A stretch of DNA of 7,269 nucleotides from CAYUWK01 sp964580085 (GCA_964580085.1 CAZOJF010000025.1:1-7269); one strand, 5' to 3'. Shown: positions 1 to 5,536, counted from the first letter of the stretch. Numbers and translations are program-made. Notes: generated by a model from the letters alone, not told the origin.

Positions 1-492
1 AATCATCAGGCGGCATTTTCTTATTTATTAAAATATCTTTCAAATTCATCATTAGAAATAGATGAAAAATTAGTTGTTAAGTTACATGGTATTCTAATGA
101 ACGGCATTAAAGACGATGCTGGTTTTTATAGGAGACATGGTGTGCGTATTGTTGGAACTTATGTACCAACAGCTAATTATTTAAAGGTGCCCCAATTAAT
201 GAAAGAATTAACAAGAGAAATTAATTGTCAGCATAAAGATGCCATAGCGCATGTTGCTAATATTCATAGTTGTTTTGAAAAAATCCATCCTTTTTCTGAT
301 GGCAATGGCAGAGTTGGCAGACTAATCATGCAAGCAATGTTATTGAAAAAAAATCTACCTTTGGCCATTATTGAACAGAAACAGAAACGTTTTTATAATA
401 ATTATTTAAGAACATCTCAAATGAAAAAGGATTTCTTACCATTAGAAAATTTTATTTGTAATGCAATATTAAAGATTTTTAAAATCTTATGA
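1..492 (+). CDS. Fic-domain protein, C-terminal part (5' end outside window)
   Basis: The frame is open from base 1, so the gene begins upstream and ATG 97 is an internal Met; 163 codons are visible. Fic enzymes typically transfer AMP, or sometimes another phosphate-containing group, from a nucleotide to a hydroxyl side chain of a target protein. The diagnostic motif HPFSDGNGRVGR lies at 286-321 and matches HPFx(D/E)GN(G/K)R, including the catalytic His, the acidic metal ligand and the anion-binding Gly/Asn/Arg residues. The flap-like GFYRRHGVRI stretch lies about 50 residues before it. No (S/T)xxxE(G/N) inhibitory helix is visible after the motif, so it is not the C-terminally inhibited class; an N-terminal inhibitory helix could lie outside the window. 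The catalytic core looks intact. The target is unknown, and no antitoxin partner is seen downstream. Its stop overlaps an ATG at 489 (ATGA). Confidence 0.9.
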   Translation, partial: NHQAAFSYLLKYLSNSSLEIDEKLVVKLHGILMNGIKDDAGFYRRHGVRIVGTYVPTANYLKVPQLMKELTREINCQHKDAIAHVANIHSCFEKIHPFSDGNGRVGRLIMQAMLLKKNLPLAIIEQKQKRFYNNYLRTSQMKKDFLPLENFICNAILKIFKIL

Positions 493-497
493 ATCAA

Positions 498-666
498 ATG
501 AAATGTAAGAAAGAAGTTAAATTTGAGAGATTATCCTTGCCCTTGACTTGATTATCCGCGGAAAGGAATTTGCTGTGAATGTATTAAATATCATTGGAAA
601 AGAGGGGGATTGCCAGCTTGCTTTTTCTCCAAAGAAGCTGAAAAAACTTTTAACCGTTCTATTTCA
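498..666 (+). pseudogene. Broken Cys-rich small protein, DUF6485-like remnant
   Basis: Conceptual translation with one frame correction gives MKCKKEV (ATG 498), then from 520 NLRDYPCP, a TGA at 544-546, and from 547 LDYPRKGICCECIKYHW and LPACFFSKEAEKTFNRSI. The CCEC, LPAC and EKT(Y/F)xRS elements recall DUF6485-type proteins of about 60-70 residues, which I remember as short Cys-rich cytosolic proteins that may bind metal; the function is unknown. Two lesions are visible. One extra base in AAATTT (519-524) shifts the frame, and a TGA lies between the first Cys and PRKG. A Cys expected before PRKG also appears to be Tyr. The 3' end is missing: the frame continues straight into antiporter sequence at about 658-666. 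The family name is from memory; the lesions are read directly from the sequence. Confidence 0.55.
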
Positions 667-933
667 GCTGCCAGAAAAGGCAAGAATGAAATAGCCCTGG
701 GAAATATTTTTGGTTCCAATATATTCAACGGATTTGTAGTTTTAGGCATTCCGGCCTTAATTAAAACCTTAGATGTTCCGCCAACAGTTATCTCAATTGC
801 TATTCCTTTCTTTATTGCAGCCACGCTCTTGTATGTAATCTCGGGTATTACCCGAAAAATCTACAAATGGGAAGGAGCCATGTATTTACTTATTTATATT
901 CTCTTTATTGTTAAGTTGTTTAATTTGTTTTAA
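610..933 (+). pseudogene. C-terminal remnant of a Na+/Ca2+ (CaCA-type) antiporter
   Basis: Past about position 661 this frame reads ISAARKGKNEIALGNIFGSN followed by IFNGFVVLGIPALI. This is the second half of the alpha-2 repeat of the CaCA exchanger superfamily (YrbG-like, with the GSNIFN ion-pathway signature). Two more hydrophobic segments follow, VISIAIPFFIAATLLYVISG and AMYLLIYILFIVKLF. A full antiporter has about 300-350 residues and about ten membrane segments with two alpha repeats; only the last three segments remain. The GTSxPE part of alpha-2, carrying an essential acidic residue, is replaced by unrelated Cys-rich sequence, so transport activity is very unlikely. The only start codon near this point in the frame is a TTG at 610, which lies inside the DUF6485-like part and has only a G-rich run before it. 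It is most likely a non-functional remnant, though an expressed small membrane protein cannot be excluded. Confidence 0.72.
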
Positions 934-980
934 TTATTTGATGAGCCCAGAACTCGAAAGGTGATTGTTAAAATCATTTA

Positions 981-1028
981 AAAATCCTCCTATCTTTATT
1001 TCAAAATAATTAAAGATAAGAGGATTTT
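981..1028. terminator. Inverted repeat, probable bidirectional terminator
   Basis: Arms 981-998 (AAAATCCTCCTATCTTTA) and 1011-1028 are complementary over 18 positions with one mismatch (a G-U wobble in the minus-strand RNA), around a 12-nt loop. It lies between the plus-strand antiporter remnant and the convergent acyltransferase gene, and its right arm covers part of that gene's TAA stop (complement of 1027-1029). T-rich tails follow on both strands (TTTTAAATTT on the plus strand, ATTTTTAAAT on the minus). The stem is AT-rich, so efficiency is uncertain. Confidence 0.6.
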
Positions 1029-1755
1029 AAATTTGACTAATTCGCCTTAGAAGCTCTTCAACCATCATCGCTCTTTTTTTGCTATTGATTATTTTTTTAT
1101 CCTTAACTGTTTTTTCCAAATCCCGATAAAAAATTGGATCGCCAATTCTCAATTCAATCTTTACCTTTCTTAGCAAATAATAATACCATTTTCCTTTGGG
1201 CCTTCCATATGGGGAACCACTTGTTTTAATATTTAAAGGGAATATGGGGATTTCTTTGTTTGTTAATTCCTTAATCTGTTTAATAATTGTTATAATCCCT
1301 CCGTAAGCTCTTTTATTCTCCGGAATGGTTGTGCCTTCGGGGAAAATAGCAAGATTGTCCCCGTCTTTAATACTTAAAATAGTTTTCTTTATGGTGCTTA
1401 TCCCGGGATTATTTCGATTGATATAAATCATAAACATACTTGAGAAGGGAACAAATTGGAAAATTATCTTTAAATCATTTTTAGCAAAACATTTTAATCT
1501 ACTTTCTGAGGAAGAACCAAATGCAACTGGTAGAAACCCTGGATCAAAATAGCTTTTATGACAGGCTGCAACTAAGAAAGGAAGTTTATGTTGTTTTCGC
1601 CACAGAATAGGTTTTTCTTGGCCATAGATACGGATTTGAAATAAAAGACGGAAAATAAGGAAAAGTAAATAAGTAGCAGTTCGGTAAAACCCAGCATAAA
1701 GAACAGAATTGATGGTTTGTTTAGTCTTCTGGAATATGATTTTTAAAGAACACAT
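1027..1755 (-). CDS. plsC: 1-acyl-sn-glycerol-3-phosphate acyltransferase-like (PlsC family)
   Basis: The protein has 242 residues from ATG at complement(1753-1755), the usual size for the LPLAT family. These enzymes move an acyl chain onto lysophosphatidic acid, or a related lysolipid, at the inner membrane. Motif I is H66-KSYF-D71 (HX4D, the catalytic dyad). Motif II is around INRNNPG (about 113-118). Motif III is FPEGT at 138-142, followed by Thr where the family usually has Arg. Motif IV is IPIFPL (about 169-174). A hydrophobic segment at about 19-40 probably anchors it in the membrane. An alternative GTG three codons upstream overlaps the Shine-Dalgarno and is rejected. The gene stands alone on the minus strand with its own promoter and terminator. 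The family is clear, but the exact acceptor lipid is not; a role in remodelling scavenged lipids is equally possible. Confidence 0.87.
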   Translation of the reverse strand: MCSLKIIFQKTKQTINSVLYAGFYRTATYLLFLIFRLLFQIRIYGQEKPILWRKQHKLPFLVAACHKSYFDPGFLPVAFGSSSESRLKCFAKNDLKIIFQFVPFSSMFMIYINRNNPGISTIKKTILSIKDGDNLAIFPEGTTIPENKRAYGGIITIIKQIKELTNKEIPIFPLNIKTSGSPYGRPKGKWYYYLLRKVKIELRIGDPIFYRDLEKTVKDKKIINSKKRAMMVEELLRRISQI

Positions 1756-1760
1756 TTCTA

Positions 1761-1770
1761 TCACCTCCTA
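1761..1770 (-). promoter_or_regulatory. Strong Shine-Dalgarno of plsC
   Basis: On the minus strand the leader reads TAGGAGGTGA, with AGGAGG at complement(1764-1769), 8 nt before ATG 1755. It matches the usual anti-SD over about nine bases. The possible GTG start at complement(1762-1764) shares its first G with this motif, which decides in favour of ATG 1755. Confidence 0.85.
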
Positions 1771-1777
1771 ATTAATA

Positions 1778-1806
1778 AATATACGGCTTAATAAGCTGGA
1801 TGTCAA
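1778..1806 (-). promoter_or_regulatory. Sigma70-type promoter of plsC
   Basis: On the minus strand a perfect -35 TTGACA (complement 1801-1806), a 17-nt spacer and a -10 TATATT (complement 1778-1783) stand just upstream of plsC. The predicted transcript starts near 1771, leaving a leader of about 16 nt that is nearly all Shine-Dalgarno. Confidence 0.8.
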
Positions 1807-1812
1807 TCGGGT

Positions 1813-1841
1813 TTTTAATTTAAGTTATCTTTAGTTATAAT
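1813..1841 (+). promoter_or_regulatory. Candidate promoter of the Mth938-domain gene
   Basis: A perfect -10 TATAAT lies at 1836-1841, with a poor -35 (TTTTAA, 1813-1818) 17 nt upstream. The expected start is near 1848, giving an 18-nt leader to ATG 1866. It is divergent from the plsC promoter, and the two -35 regions are only a few bases apart. The -10 is convincing, the -35 is not. Confidence 0.5.
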
Positions 1842-1865
1842 AAAAGAAGCTAAGATCAAAAATAT

Positions 1866-2207
1866 ATGATCGAAGATTATTCTTTTGGTTCAATTAAAAT
1901 TAATGGCCAGAAATTTGAAGATGATATTTTTATTGATTTGGACGGAAAAGTAAGTTCCTGGTGGCGAGAAGAATCTCATCTTTTTCAGGAAAAAGATATT
2001 AAATCTTTTTTAGAGCAGAAGCCAGAAATAGTAATTTTTGGAACTGGGAAATCCGGCATAGCTAAATTATCTAAAGACCTAAAAGATTTTCTAGAAAGTT
2101 CCGGAATTCAAATAATTGTCCAGCCCACTGAGCAAGCCGTAGATAGTTATAACCAAGCTCGAGAACAAGATAAAAAAACAGTAGCTTTTCTACATTTGAC
2201 TTGTTAA
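1866..2207 (+). CDS. Mth938/DUF498-domain protein
   Basis: The 113 residues fit the single-domain Mth938-like family (Pfam DUF498/DUF598, related to human AAMDC). The family pattern is visible throughout: YSFGSIKINGQKF at 5-17, DIFID at 20-24, SWWREESH at 31-38, PEIVIFGTG at 53-61, PTEQAVDSYN at 87-96, and a C-terminal HLTC at 110-113. The GTG loop and the closing HLTC are the most characteristic parts. The fold is a compact alpha/beta domain, probably cytosolic. The biochemical role is not established in bacteria, and I assign none. No Shine-Dalgarno stands before ATG 1866, only an A-rich leader. The gene seems to be transcribed from its own promoter and lies about 120 nt before rpsL. No terminator is evident in between, so some read-through into the ribosomal operon is possible. 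Confidence 0.85.
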   Translation: MIEDYSFGSIKINGQKFEDDIFIDLDGKVSSWWREESHLFQEKDIKSFLEQKPEIVIFGTGKSGIAKLSKDLKDFLESSGIQIIVQPTEQAVDSYNQAREQDKKTVAFLHLTC

Positions 2208-2231
2208 ACCTTCTAGTTTTAAAATCTTTTG

Positions 2232-2260
2232 TTGACATCTTAAGATTTATTTGTTAAATT
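2232..2260 (+). promoter_or_regulatory. Candidate rpsL operon promoter P1
   Basis: A perfect -35 TTGACA (2232-2237), a 17-nt spacer and a -10 TAAATT (2255-2260, four of six consensus bases) lie in the gap before rpsL. Transcription would begin near 2267 and give a leader of about 60 nt that includes the 2295-2319 hairpin. Confidence 0.6.
2237..2246. repeat. Palindrome ATCTTAAGAT in the P1 spacer
   Basis: A perfect 10-bp palindrome lies between the -35 and -10 of P1. In addition, AAATCTT (2222-2228) and AAGATTT (2242-2248) form a 7-bp inverted repeat flanking the -35. The placement suits an operator, but in AT-rich DNA such short symmetry can easily be chance. Confidence 0.25.
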
Positions 2261-2280
2261 CTTATTAGAGTTTTTATACT
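2251..2280 (+). promoter_or_regulatory. Candidate rpsL operon promoter P2
   Basis: TTGTTA (2251-2256), an 18-nt spacer and TATACT (2275-2280) form a second, overlapping promoter candidate about 20 nt downstream of P1. Its -10 is better than that of P1 and its -35 is weaker. Transcription would begin near 2287, just before the leader hairpin. Confidence 0.45.
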
Positions 2281-2294
2281 CTATTAATTTTTAT

Positions 2295-2319
2295 TTTCAC
2301 TCAATTATTTTGAGTGAAA
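2295..2319 (+). promoter_or_regulatory. rpsL leader hairpin
   Basis: TTTCACTCAA (2295-2304) and TTGAGTGAAA (2310-2319) form a perfect 10-bp stem with the 5-nt loop TTATT, ending 9 nt before the rpsL GTG at 2329. No T-run follows on either strand, so it is not a typical terminator. Its place in the leader suggests control of translation or mRNA stability, for example by a ribosomal protein. That role is inference. Confidence 0.55.
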
Positions 2320-2328
2320 CCAAAAAAC

Positions 2329-2751
2329 GTGCCAACTACACATCAACTAATTAAAAGACCGAGAAAGACGCCTAAAAAGAAGATCAAAATGAGAGCTTTG
2401 AGTTTTGATTTTAACACTCTTAAGAATCGTCCTCGTCATCATTTTTCTCCCTTTAAGAGAGGTATTTGTACTAAGGTTTATACAATAACTCCTAAAAAAC
2501 CTAATTCCGCTTTAAGAAAAGTAGCTCGAGTTAAATTAAGTAATGGCATGGAGGTTAGTGCTTATATCCCGGGAGAAGGACACAATCTTCAAGAGCATTC
2601 CATGGTTTTAATCAGAGGGGGGAGAGTTAAAGATTTAGCAGGAGTAAGATATCATATTGTTAGAGGAGTTTTGGATTCTGGCGGGGTAGAGGGAAGAAAG
2701 CAGGAAAGATCAAAGTATGGAACTAAAAAAGAAAAAACTTCTAAAAAATAA
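2329..2751 (+). CDS. rpsL: 30S ribosomal protein S12
   Basis: S12 sits at the decoding centre of the 30S subunit and helps control tRNA selection. From GTG 2329 the protein has 140 residues and begins MPTTHQLIKRPRK, like other S12 proteins. The GTG at 2314 would add MKPKN and lies inside the leader hairpin, so 2329 is preferred. The core blocks are present: TPKKPNSALRK (54-64), PGEGHNLQEHS (81-91) and RGGRVKDLAGVRYH (96-109). Between RAL and FKRG it has about 13 residues more than the E. coli protein, at the same site as the insertion in Bacillus S12. A104 replaces the Pro that corresponds to E. coli Pro90, a position linked to streptomycin response; both Lys of PKKPNS are kept. No Shine-Dalgarno is visible, only an A-rich stretch. 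It is the first gene of the operon, ending 2 nt before rpsG. Confidence 0.97.
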   Translation: MPTTHQLIKRPRKTPKKKIKMRALSFDFNTLKNRPRHHFSPFKRGICTKVYTITPKKPNSALRKVARVKLSNGMEVSAYIPGEGHNLQEHSMVLIRGGRVKDLAGVRYHIVRGVLDSGGVEGRKQERSKYGTKKEKTSKK

Positions 2752-2753
2752 TT

Positions 2754-3215
2754 ATGGCCAAGTTTAAACAAAAAAAAATAGAACCAGATTCTTTATATAA
2801 TAATGTAAAAGTTTCTAAATTTATAAACCAGTTAATGAAAAAGGGCAAAAAAACAATTGCTAGAAAAATTGTTTACAAGGCTTTGGAAATTATTAAACAA
2901 GAAACAAAGAAAGAACCTTTAGATGTTTTTGAAAAAGCACTAGACAATACTGCTCCTTTATTAGAGGTTAAATCAAAGAGAGTAGGAGGAGCTACTTATC
3001 AAGTCCCTCGAGAGGTTAAAGGGAATAGAAGATTAAGCTTAGCAATAAGATGGATAATTAATGCGGCCAAAGTAAAAAAAGGTAAGCCCATGCAAGAAAA
3101 ATTAGCCCACGAACTGATTCAAGCTTTTAATAATGAGGGAGAAGCAGTTAGGAAAAAAGTTAATACTCATAAAATGGCCGAAGCCAACAGAGCTTTTGCG
3201 CACCTTAATCGTTAA
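2754..3215 (+). CDS. rpsG: 30S ribosomal protein S7
   Basis: S7 nucleates assembly of the 30S head by binding the 3' major domain of 16S rRNA, and contacts tRNA and mRNA near the exit site. The 153 residues are close to the usual 155. Visible family blocks are PDSLYNN (11-17), FINQLMKKGKK (23-33), EVKSKRVGGATYQVP (71-85), RRLSLAIRW (92-100) and the C-terminal HKMAEANRAFAHLNR (139-153). The N-terminus is a few residues shorter than in E. coli. ATG 2754 comes 2 nt after the rpsL stop without a Shine-Dalgarno, so translation is probably coupled to rpsL by terminating ribosomes. In E. coli S7 is the autogenous repressor of the str operon; whether it acts here on the leader hairpin or this junction is unknown. 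Confidence 0.97.
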   Translation: MAKFKQKKIEPDSLYNNVKVSKFINQLMKKGKKTIARKIVYKALEIIKQETKKEPLDVFEKALDNTAPLLEVKSKRVGGATYQVPREVKGNRRLSLAIRWIINAAKVKKGKPMQEKLAHELIQAFNNEGEAVRKKVNTHKMAEANRAFAHLNR

Positions 3216-3218
3216 AAT

Positions 3219-5294
3219 ATGCCTAGACAGTATCCCATAGAAAAAACAAGAGACATAGGAATCATCGCTCACATTGACGCCGGAAAAACAACAGTATCCG
3301 AGCGGATTTTATTTTACACAGGAATTAGTCATAAGATTGGAGAAGTTCATAATGGACAAGCAGTTATGGATTGGATGGTTCAAGAAAGAGAAAGGGGAAT
3401 TACTATTACCTCGGCAGCCACTACTTGTAAATGGAAAGATTTCTGGATAAATATTATTGATACTCCAGGGCATATTGATTTTACGGTAGAAGTCCAACGA
3501 TCTTTAAGAGTATTAGATGGAGCAGTAGTTATTTTTGACGGAGTAGCAGGAGTTGAACCCCAATCCGAAACAGTTTGGCGCCAAGCAGATAAATTCAATG
3601 TTCCTCGAATTTGTTTTATAAATAAATTAGACAGGATAGGAGCTGATTTTAAAAAAAGTTTTAAATCAATTATAGATAAACTTTCTCCTAATGCTGTGAC
3701 TATGCAAGTTCCGATTGGTAAAGAAAGTGACTTACAGGGAGTTATTGATCTTATAAAAATGAAAGCAATATATTTTGAGGGTGATTTTGGCGAAAATGTA
3801 GTAGAGAAAGAAATCCCAGAAGAATTAAGAGAAAAAGCAGAGAAAGCCAGGAAAGCTTTAGAAGAAAAGATTGCCGGAGAAGATGAAGATTTATTGGAAA
3901 AGTTTTTAGAAAATAAAGAGATCTCAAATGAGGAATTAAAAAATGTTTTAAGAAAGGCAGTTTTGAAATATAAACTTATTCCTGTTTTTTGTGGTTCGGC
4001 TTTGAAAAATAAAGGAGTTCAACCATTACTTGATGCGGTTTGTGATTATTTACCAAGTCCTTCTGATCTTCCTCCTATTGAGGCAATTGATCCTAAAACA
4101 GAGGAACGCGTTGAAAGAAAAGCAGATGATTCCGAGCCTTTCTGTGCTTTAGTTTTTAAAATAGCAGCTGACCCCTATGTCGGAACTTTGAATTATTTTA
4201 GAGTTTATTCCGGCTCTTTAAGAAAAGGTTCTTATGTTTTTAATTCTGTATCTAATGAGAGGGAAAGAATTAGCCGGATTTTAAAAATGCATTCTAATGA
4301 AAGAAAAGAGATAGAAGAAGCTTTTGCTGGAGACATAGTGGCTGCAGTTGGTTTTAAAAATACTTCTACTGGACATACTCTTTGCGATGAAGAACATCCA
4401 GTTATCTTGGAGAAAATTACATTCCCGGAACCAGTTATTTCTATTCGAATTGAACCAAAATCAAAAGAAGACCAAGAGAAGTTGATTTTATCTTTAAAAA
4501 AATTATCAGAAGAAGACCCTACTTTCAGAGAAAAGGAAGATTTGGAAACAGGAGAAACAATTATTTCCGGAATGGGGGAACTGCATTTAGATGTTTTAGT
4601 AGATAGGATGAAAAGAGAATTCAATGTGGAAGCAAATGTAGGAAAACCTCAAGTTGCCTACAAAGAAGCAATTTGCCAGGAAGCGAATGCCGAAGGTAAA
4701 TATATTCGTCAATCTGGGGGCAGAGGGCAATATGGCCATGTTTGGTTAAAAATAAAGCCAAAAGAAAGAGGAGAGGGTTTTGAATTTATTAATAAAATAA
4801 AAGGAGGGACAATACCACAAGAATTTATCCCTGCTGTTCAAAAAGGAGTTAAAGAAGCAACAGATAAGGGAGTCATAGCTGGTTATCAGATGGTAGATGT
4901 GGAAGTTACTTTATATGACGGTTCTTATCACGAAGTTGATTCTTCAGAAATAGCTTTTAAGATTGCAGCTTCTCAGGCATTTCAAGCAGCTTGTCAAAAA
5001 GCGGATCCAATTATTTTGGAACCAACTATGAAATTAGAAGTTGTTATCCCTTCAGATTTTTTCGGAGATACTATCGGAGACTTAAACAGAAGAAGGGGAG
5101 TTATAGAAGAAACCAGCGATAGGGTTAATTTAAAAATTATAGATGCTAAAGTTCCTTTGTCTGAAATGTTTGGCTATGCTACCTCTTTAAGATCTTTAAC
5201 TCAGGGTAGAGGGACATTTACAATGGAGTTTGATTCTTATAAGAAAGTTCCAGGGAGTATAGCTCAAGAGATAATAGAAGGAAAAAGAAAATAA
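3219..5294 (+). CDS. fusA: Elongation factor G
   Basis: EF-G is the GTPase that drives translocation and, with ribosome recycling factor, subunit splitting. The 691 residues match the full family length. The GTPase motifs are G1 AHIDAGKTT (17-25), G2 RGITI (59-63), G3 DTPGH (81-85), G4 NKLD (135-138) and G5 GSALK (259-263). Domain II follows at about 300-400 (EPFCALVFKIAADPYVGTL), domain III at about 405-480, and domain IV at about 481-605. Domain IV contains GGRGQYGHVW (500-509) and the tip loop DGSYHEVDSSE (567-577), whose H571 corresponds to the conserved tip His that contacts the decoding centre. Domain V ends with RGTFTMEFDSYKKVP (664-678). Nothing is missing. ATG 3219 is 3 nt after rpsG and has no Shine-Dalgarno, so coupled translation is likely. 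It is a canonical EF-G, apparently not a specialised paralogue, given its place in the str operon. Confidence 0.98.
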   Translation: MPRQYPIEKTRDIGIIAHIDAGKTTVSERILFYTGISHKIGEVHNGQAVMDWMVQERERGITITSAATTCKWKDFWINIIDTPGHIDFTVEVQRSLRVLDGAVVIFDGVAGVEPQSETVWRQADKFNVPRICFINKLDRIGADFKKSFKSIIDKLSPNAVTMQVPIGKESDLQGVIDLIKMKAIYFEGDFGENVVEKEIPEELREKAEKARKALEEKIAGEDEDLLEKFLENKEISNEELKNVLRKAVLKYKLIPVFCGSALKNKGVQPLLDAVCDYLPSPSDLPPIEAIDPKTEERVERKADDSEPFCALVFKIAADPYVGTLNYFRVYSGSLRKGSYVFNSVSNERERISRILKMHSNERKEIEEAFAGDIVAAVGFKNTSTGHTLCDEEHPVILEKITFPEPVISIRIEPKSKEDQEKLILSLKKLSEEDPTFREKEDLETGETIISGMGELHLDVLVDRMKREFNVEANVGKPQVAYKEAICQEANAEGKYIRQSGGRGQYGHVWLKIKPKERGEGFEFINKIKGGTIPQEFIPAVQKGVKEATDKGVIAGYQMVDVEVTLYDGSYHEVDSSEIAFKIAASQAFQAACQKADPIILEPTMKLEVVIPSDFFGDTIGDLNRRRGVIEETSDRVNLKIIDAKVPLSEMFGYATSLRSLTQGRGTFTMEFDSYKKVPGSIAQEIIEGKRK

Positions 5295-5295
5295 T

Positions 5296-5502
5296 ATGGA
5301 GATTGAAGACATTAAACAACTTATTCCCAACGATGGAGAGAAAATCATTTTAATGGAAAACGGGAAACCGGTTGTTGTTTTAATGTCATTTAATACTTAT
5401 AAAAAAGAGTTTAAATCTATTAAGGTAAACAAGACATATAATAAGGAAATAGTTGAGCCCGAAACAAAAAAAGAATTAACCATAGAAGACTTACCATTTT
5501 AA
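5296..5502 (+). CDS. Small Phd/YefM antitoxin-like protein between fusA and tuf
   Basis: The 68-residue frame starts 1 nt after the fusA stop (TAATATG), so it is very probably co-translated with fusA. Residues 13-36 (DGEKIILMENGKPVVVLMSF, then NTYK) resemble the beta-hairpin core of Phd/YefM antitoxins, with the pattern ePviItrnGkpvaVlvsleeY. The usual N-terminal helix (SxxRxNL) is replaced by a short MEIEDIKQLIPN. The tail from about residue 40 is charged, with many Lys and Glu, and ends LTIEDLPF, which looks like a short linear motif. No toxin gene (Doc, YoeB, RelE or PIN type) is next to it. It may be a DNA- or protein-binding regulator of this operon, or a conserved antitoxin-fold protein with another job. 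That it is a gene is supported by its tight spacing and unbroken frame. The family call is from pattern memory and the function is unknown. Confidence 0.75.
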   Translation: MEIEDIKQLIPNDGEKIILMENGKPVVVLMSFNTYKKEFKSIKVNKTYNKEIVEPETKKELTIEDLPF

Positions 5503-5508
5503 TATCTC

Positions 5509-5536
5509 TTGACTTTATCTTATAAATAAATATAAT
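5509..5536 (+). promoter_or_regulatory. Promoter of tuf
   Basis: TTGACT (5509-5514), a 16-nt spacer and a perfect -10 TATAAT (5531-5536) lie in the 72-nt gap before tuf. Transcription would begin near 5543, leaving an AT-only leader of about 32 nt. tuf could therefore be expressed above the level of the upstream str genes, as expected for the most abundant factor. Confidence 0.75.

Noticed and set aside
544..546. TGA read as glycine or selenocysteine in the Cys-rich gene
   Set aside because: No other gene in the window has an in-frame TGA, the Fic gene ends with TGA, and the same gene also has a frameshift and a missing end; decay explains it better.
591..824. Minus-strand open frame over the antiporter remnant
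   Set aside because: It is the antisense of recognisable exchanger sequence and shows no domain of its own.
2314..2328. Longer rpsL start at GTG 2314
   Set aside because: It lies inside a perfect hairpin and adds MKPKN before the conserved S12 start MPTxxQL.
4232..4624. 130-codon minus-strand open frame inside fusA, and similar ones inside tuf (5994-6470)
   Set aside because: Antisense shadows of strongly conserved genes, Ser/Ile-rich, with no recognisable domain or start signal.
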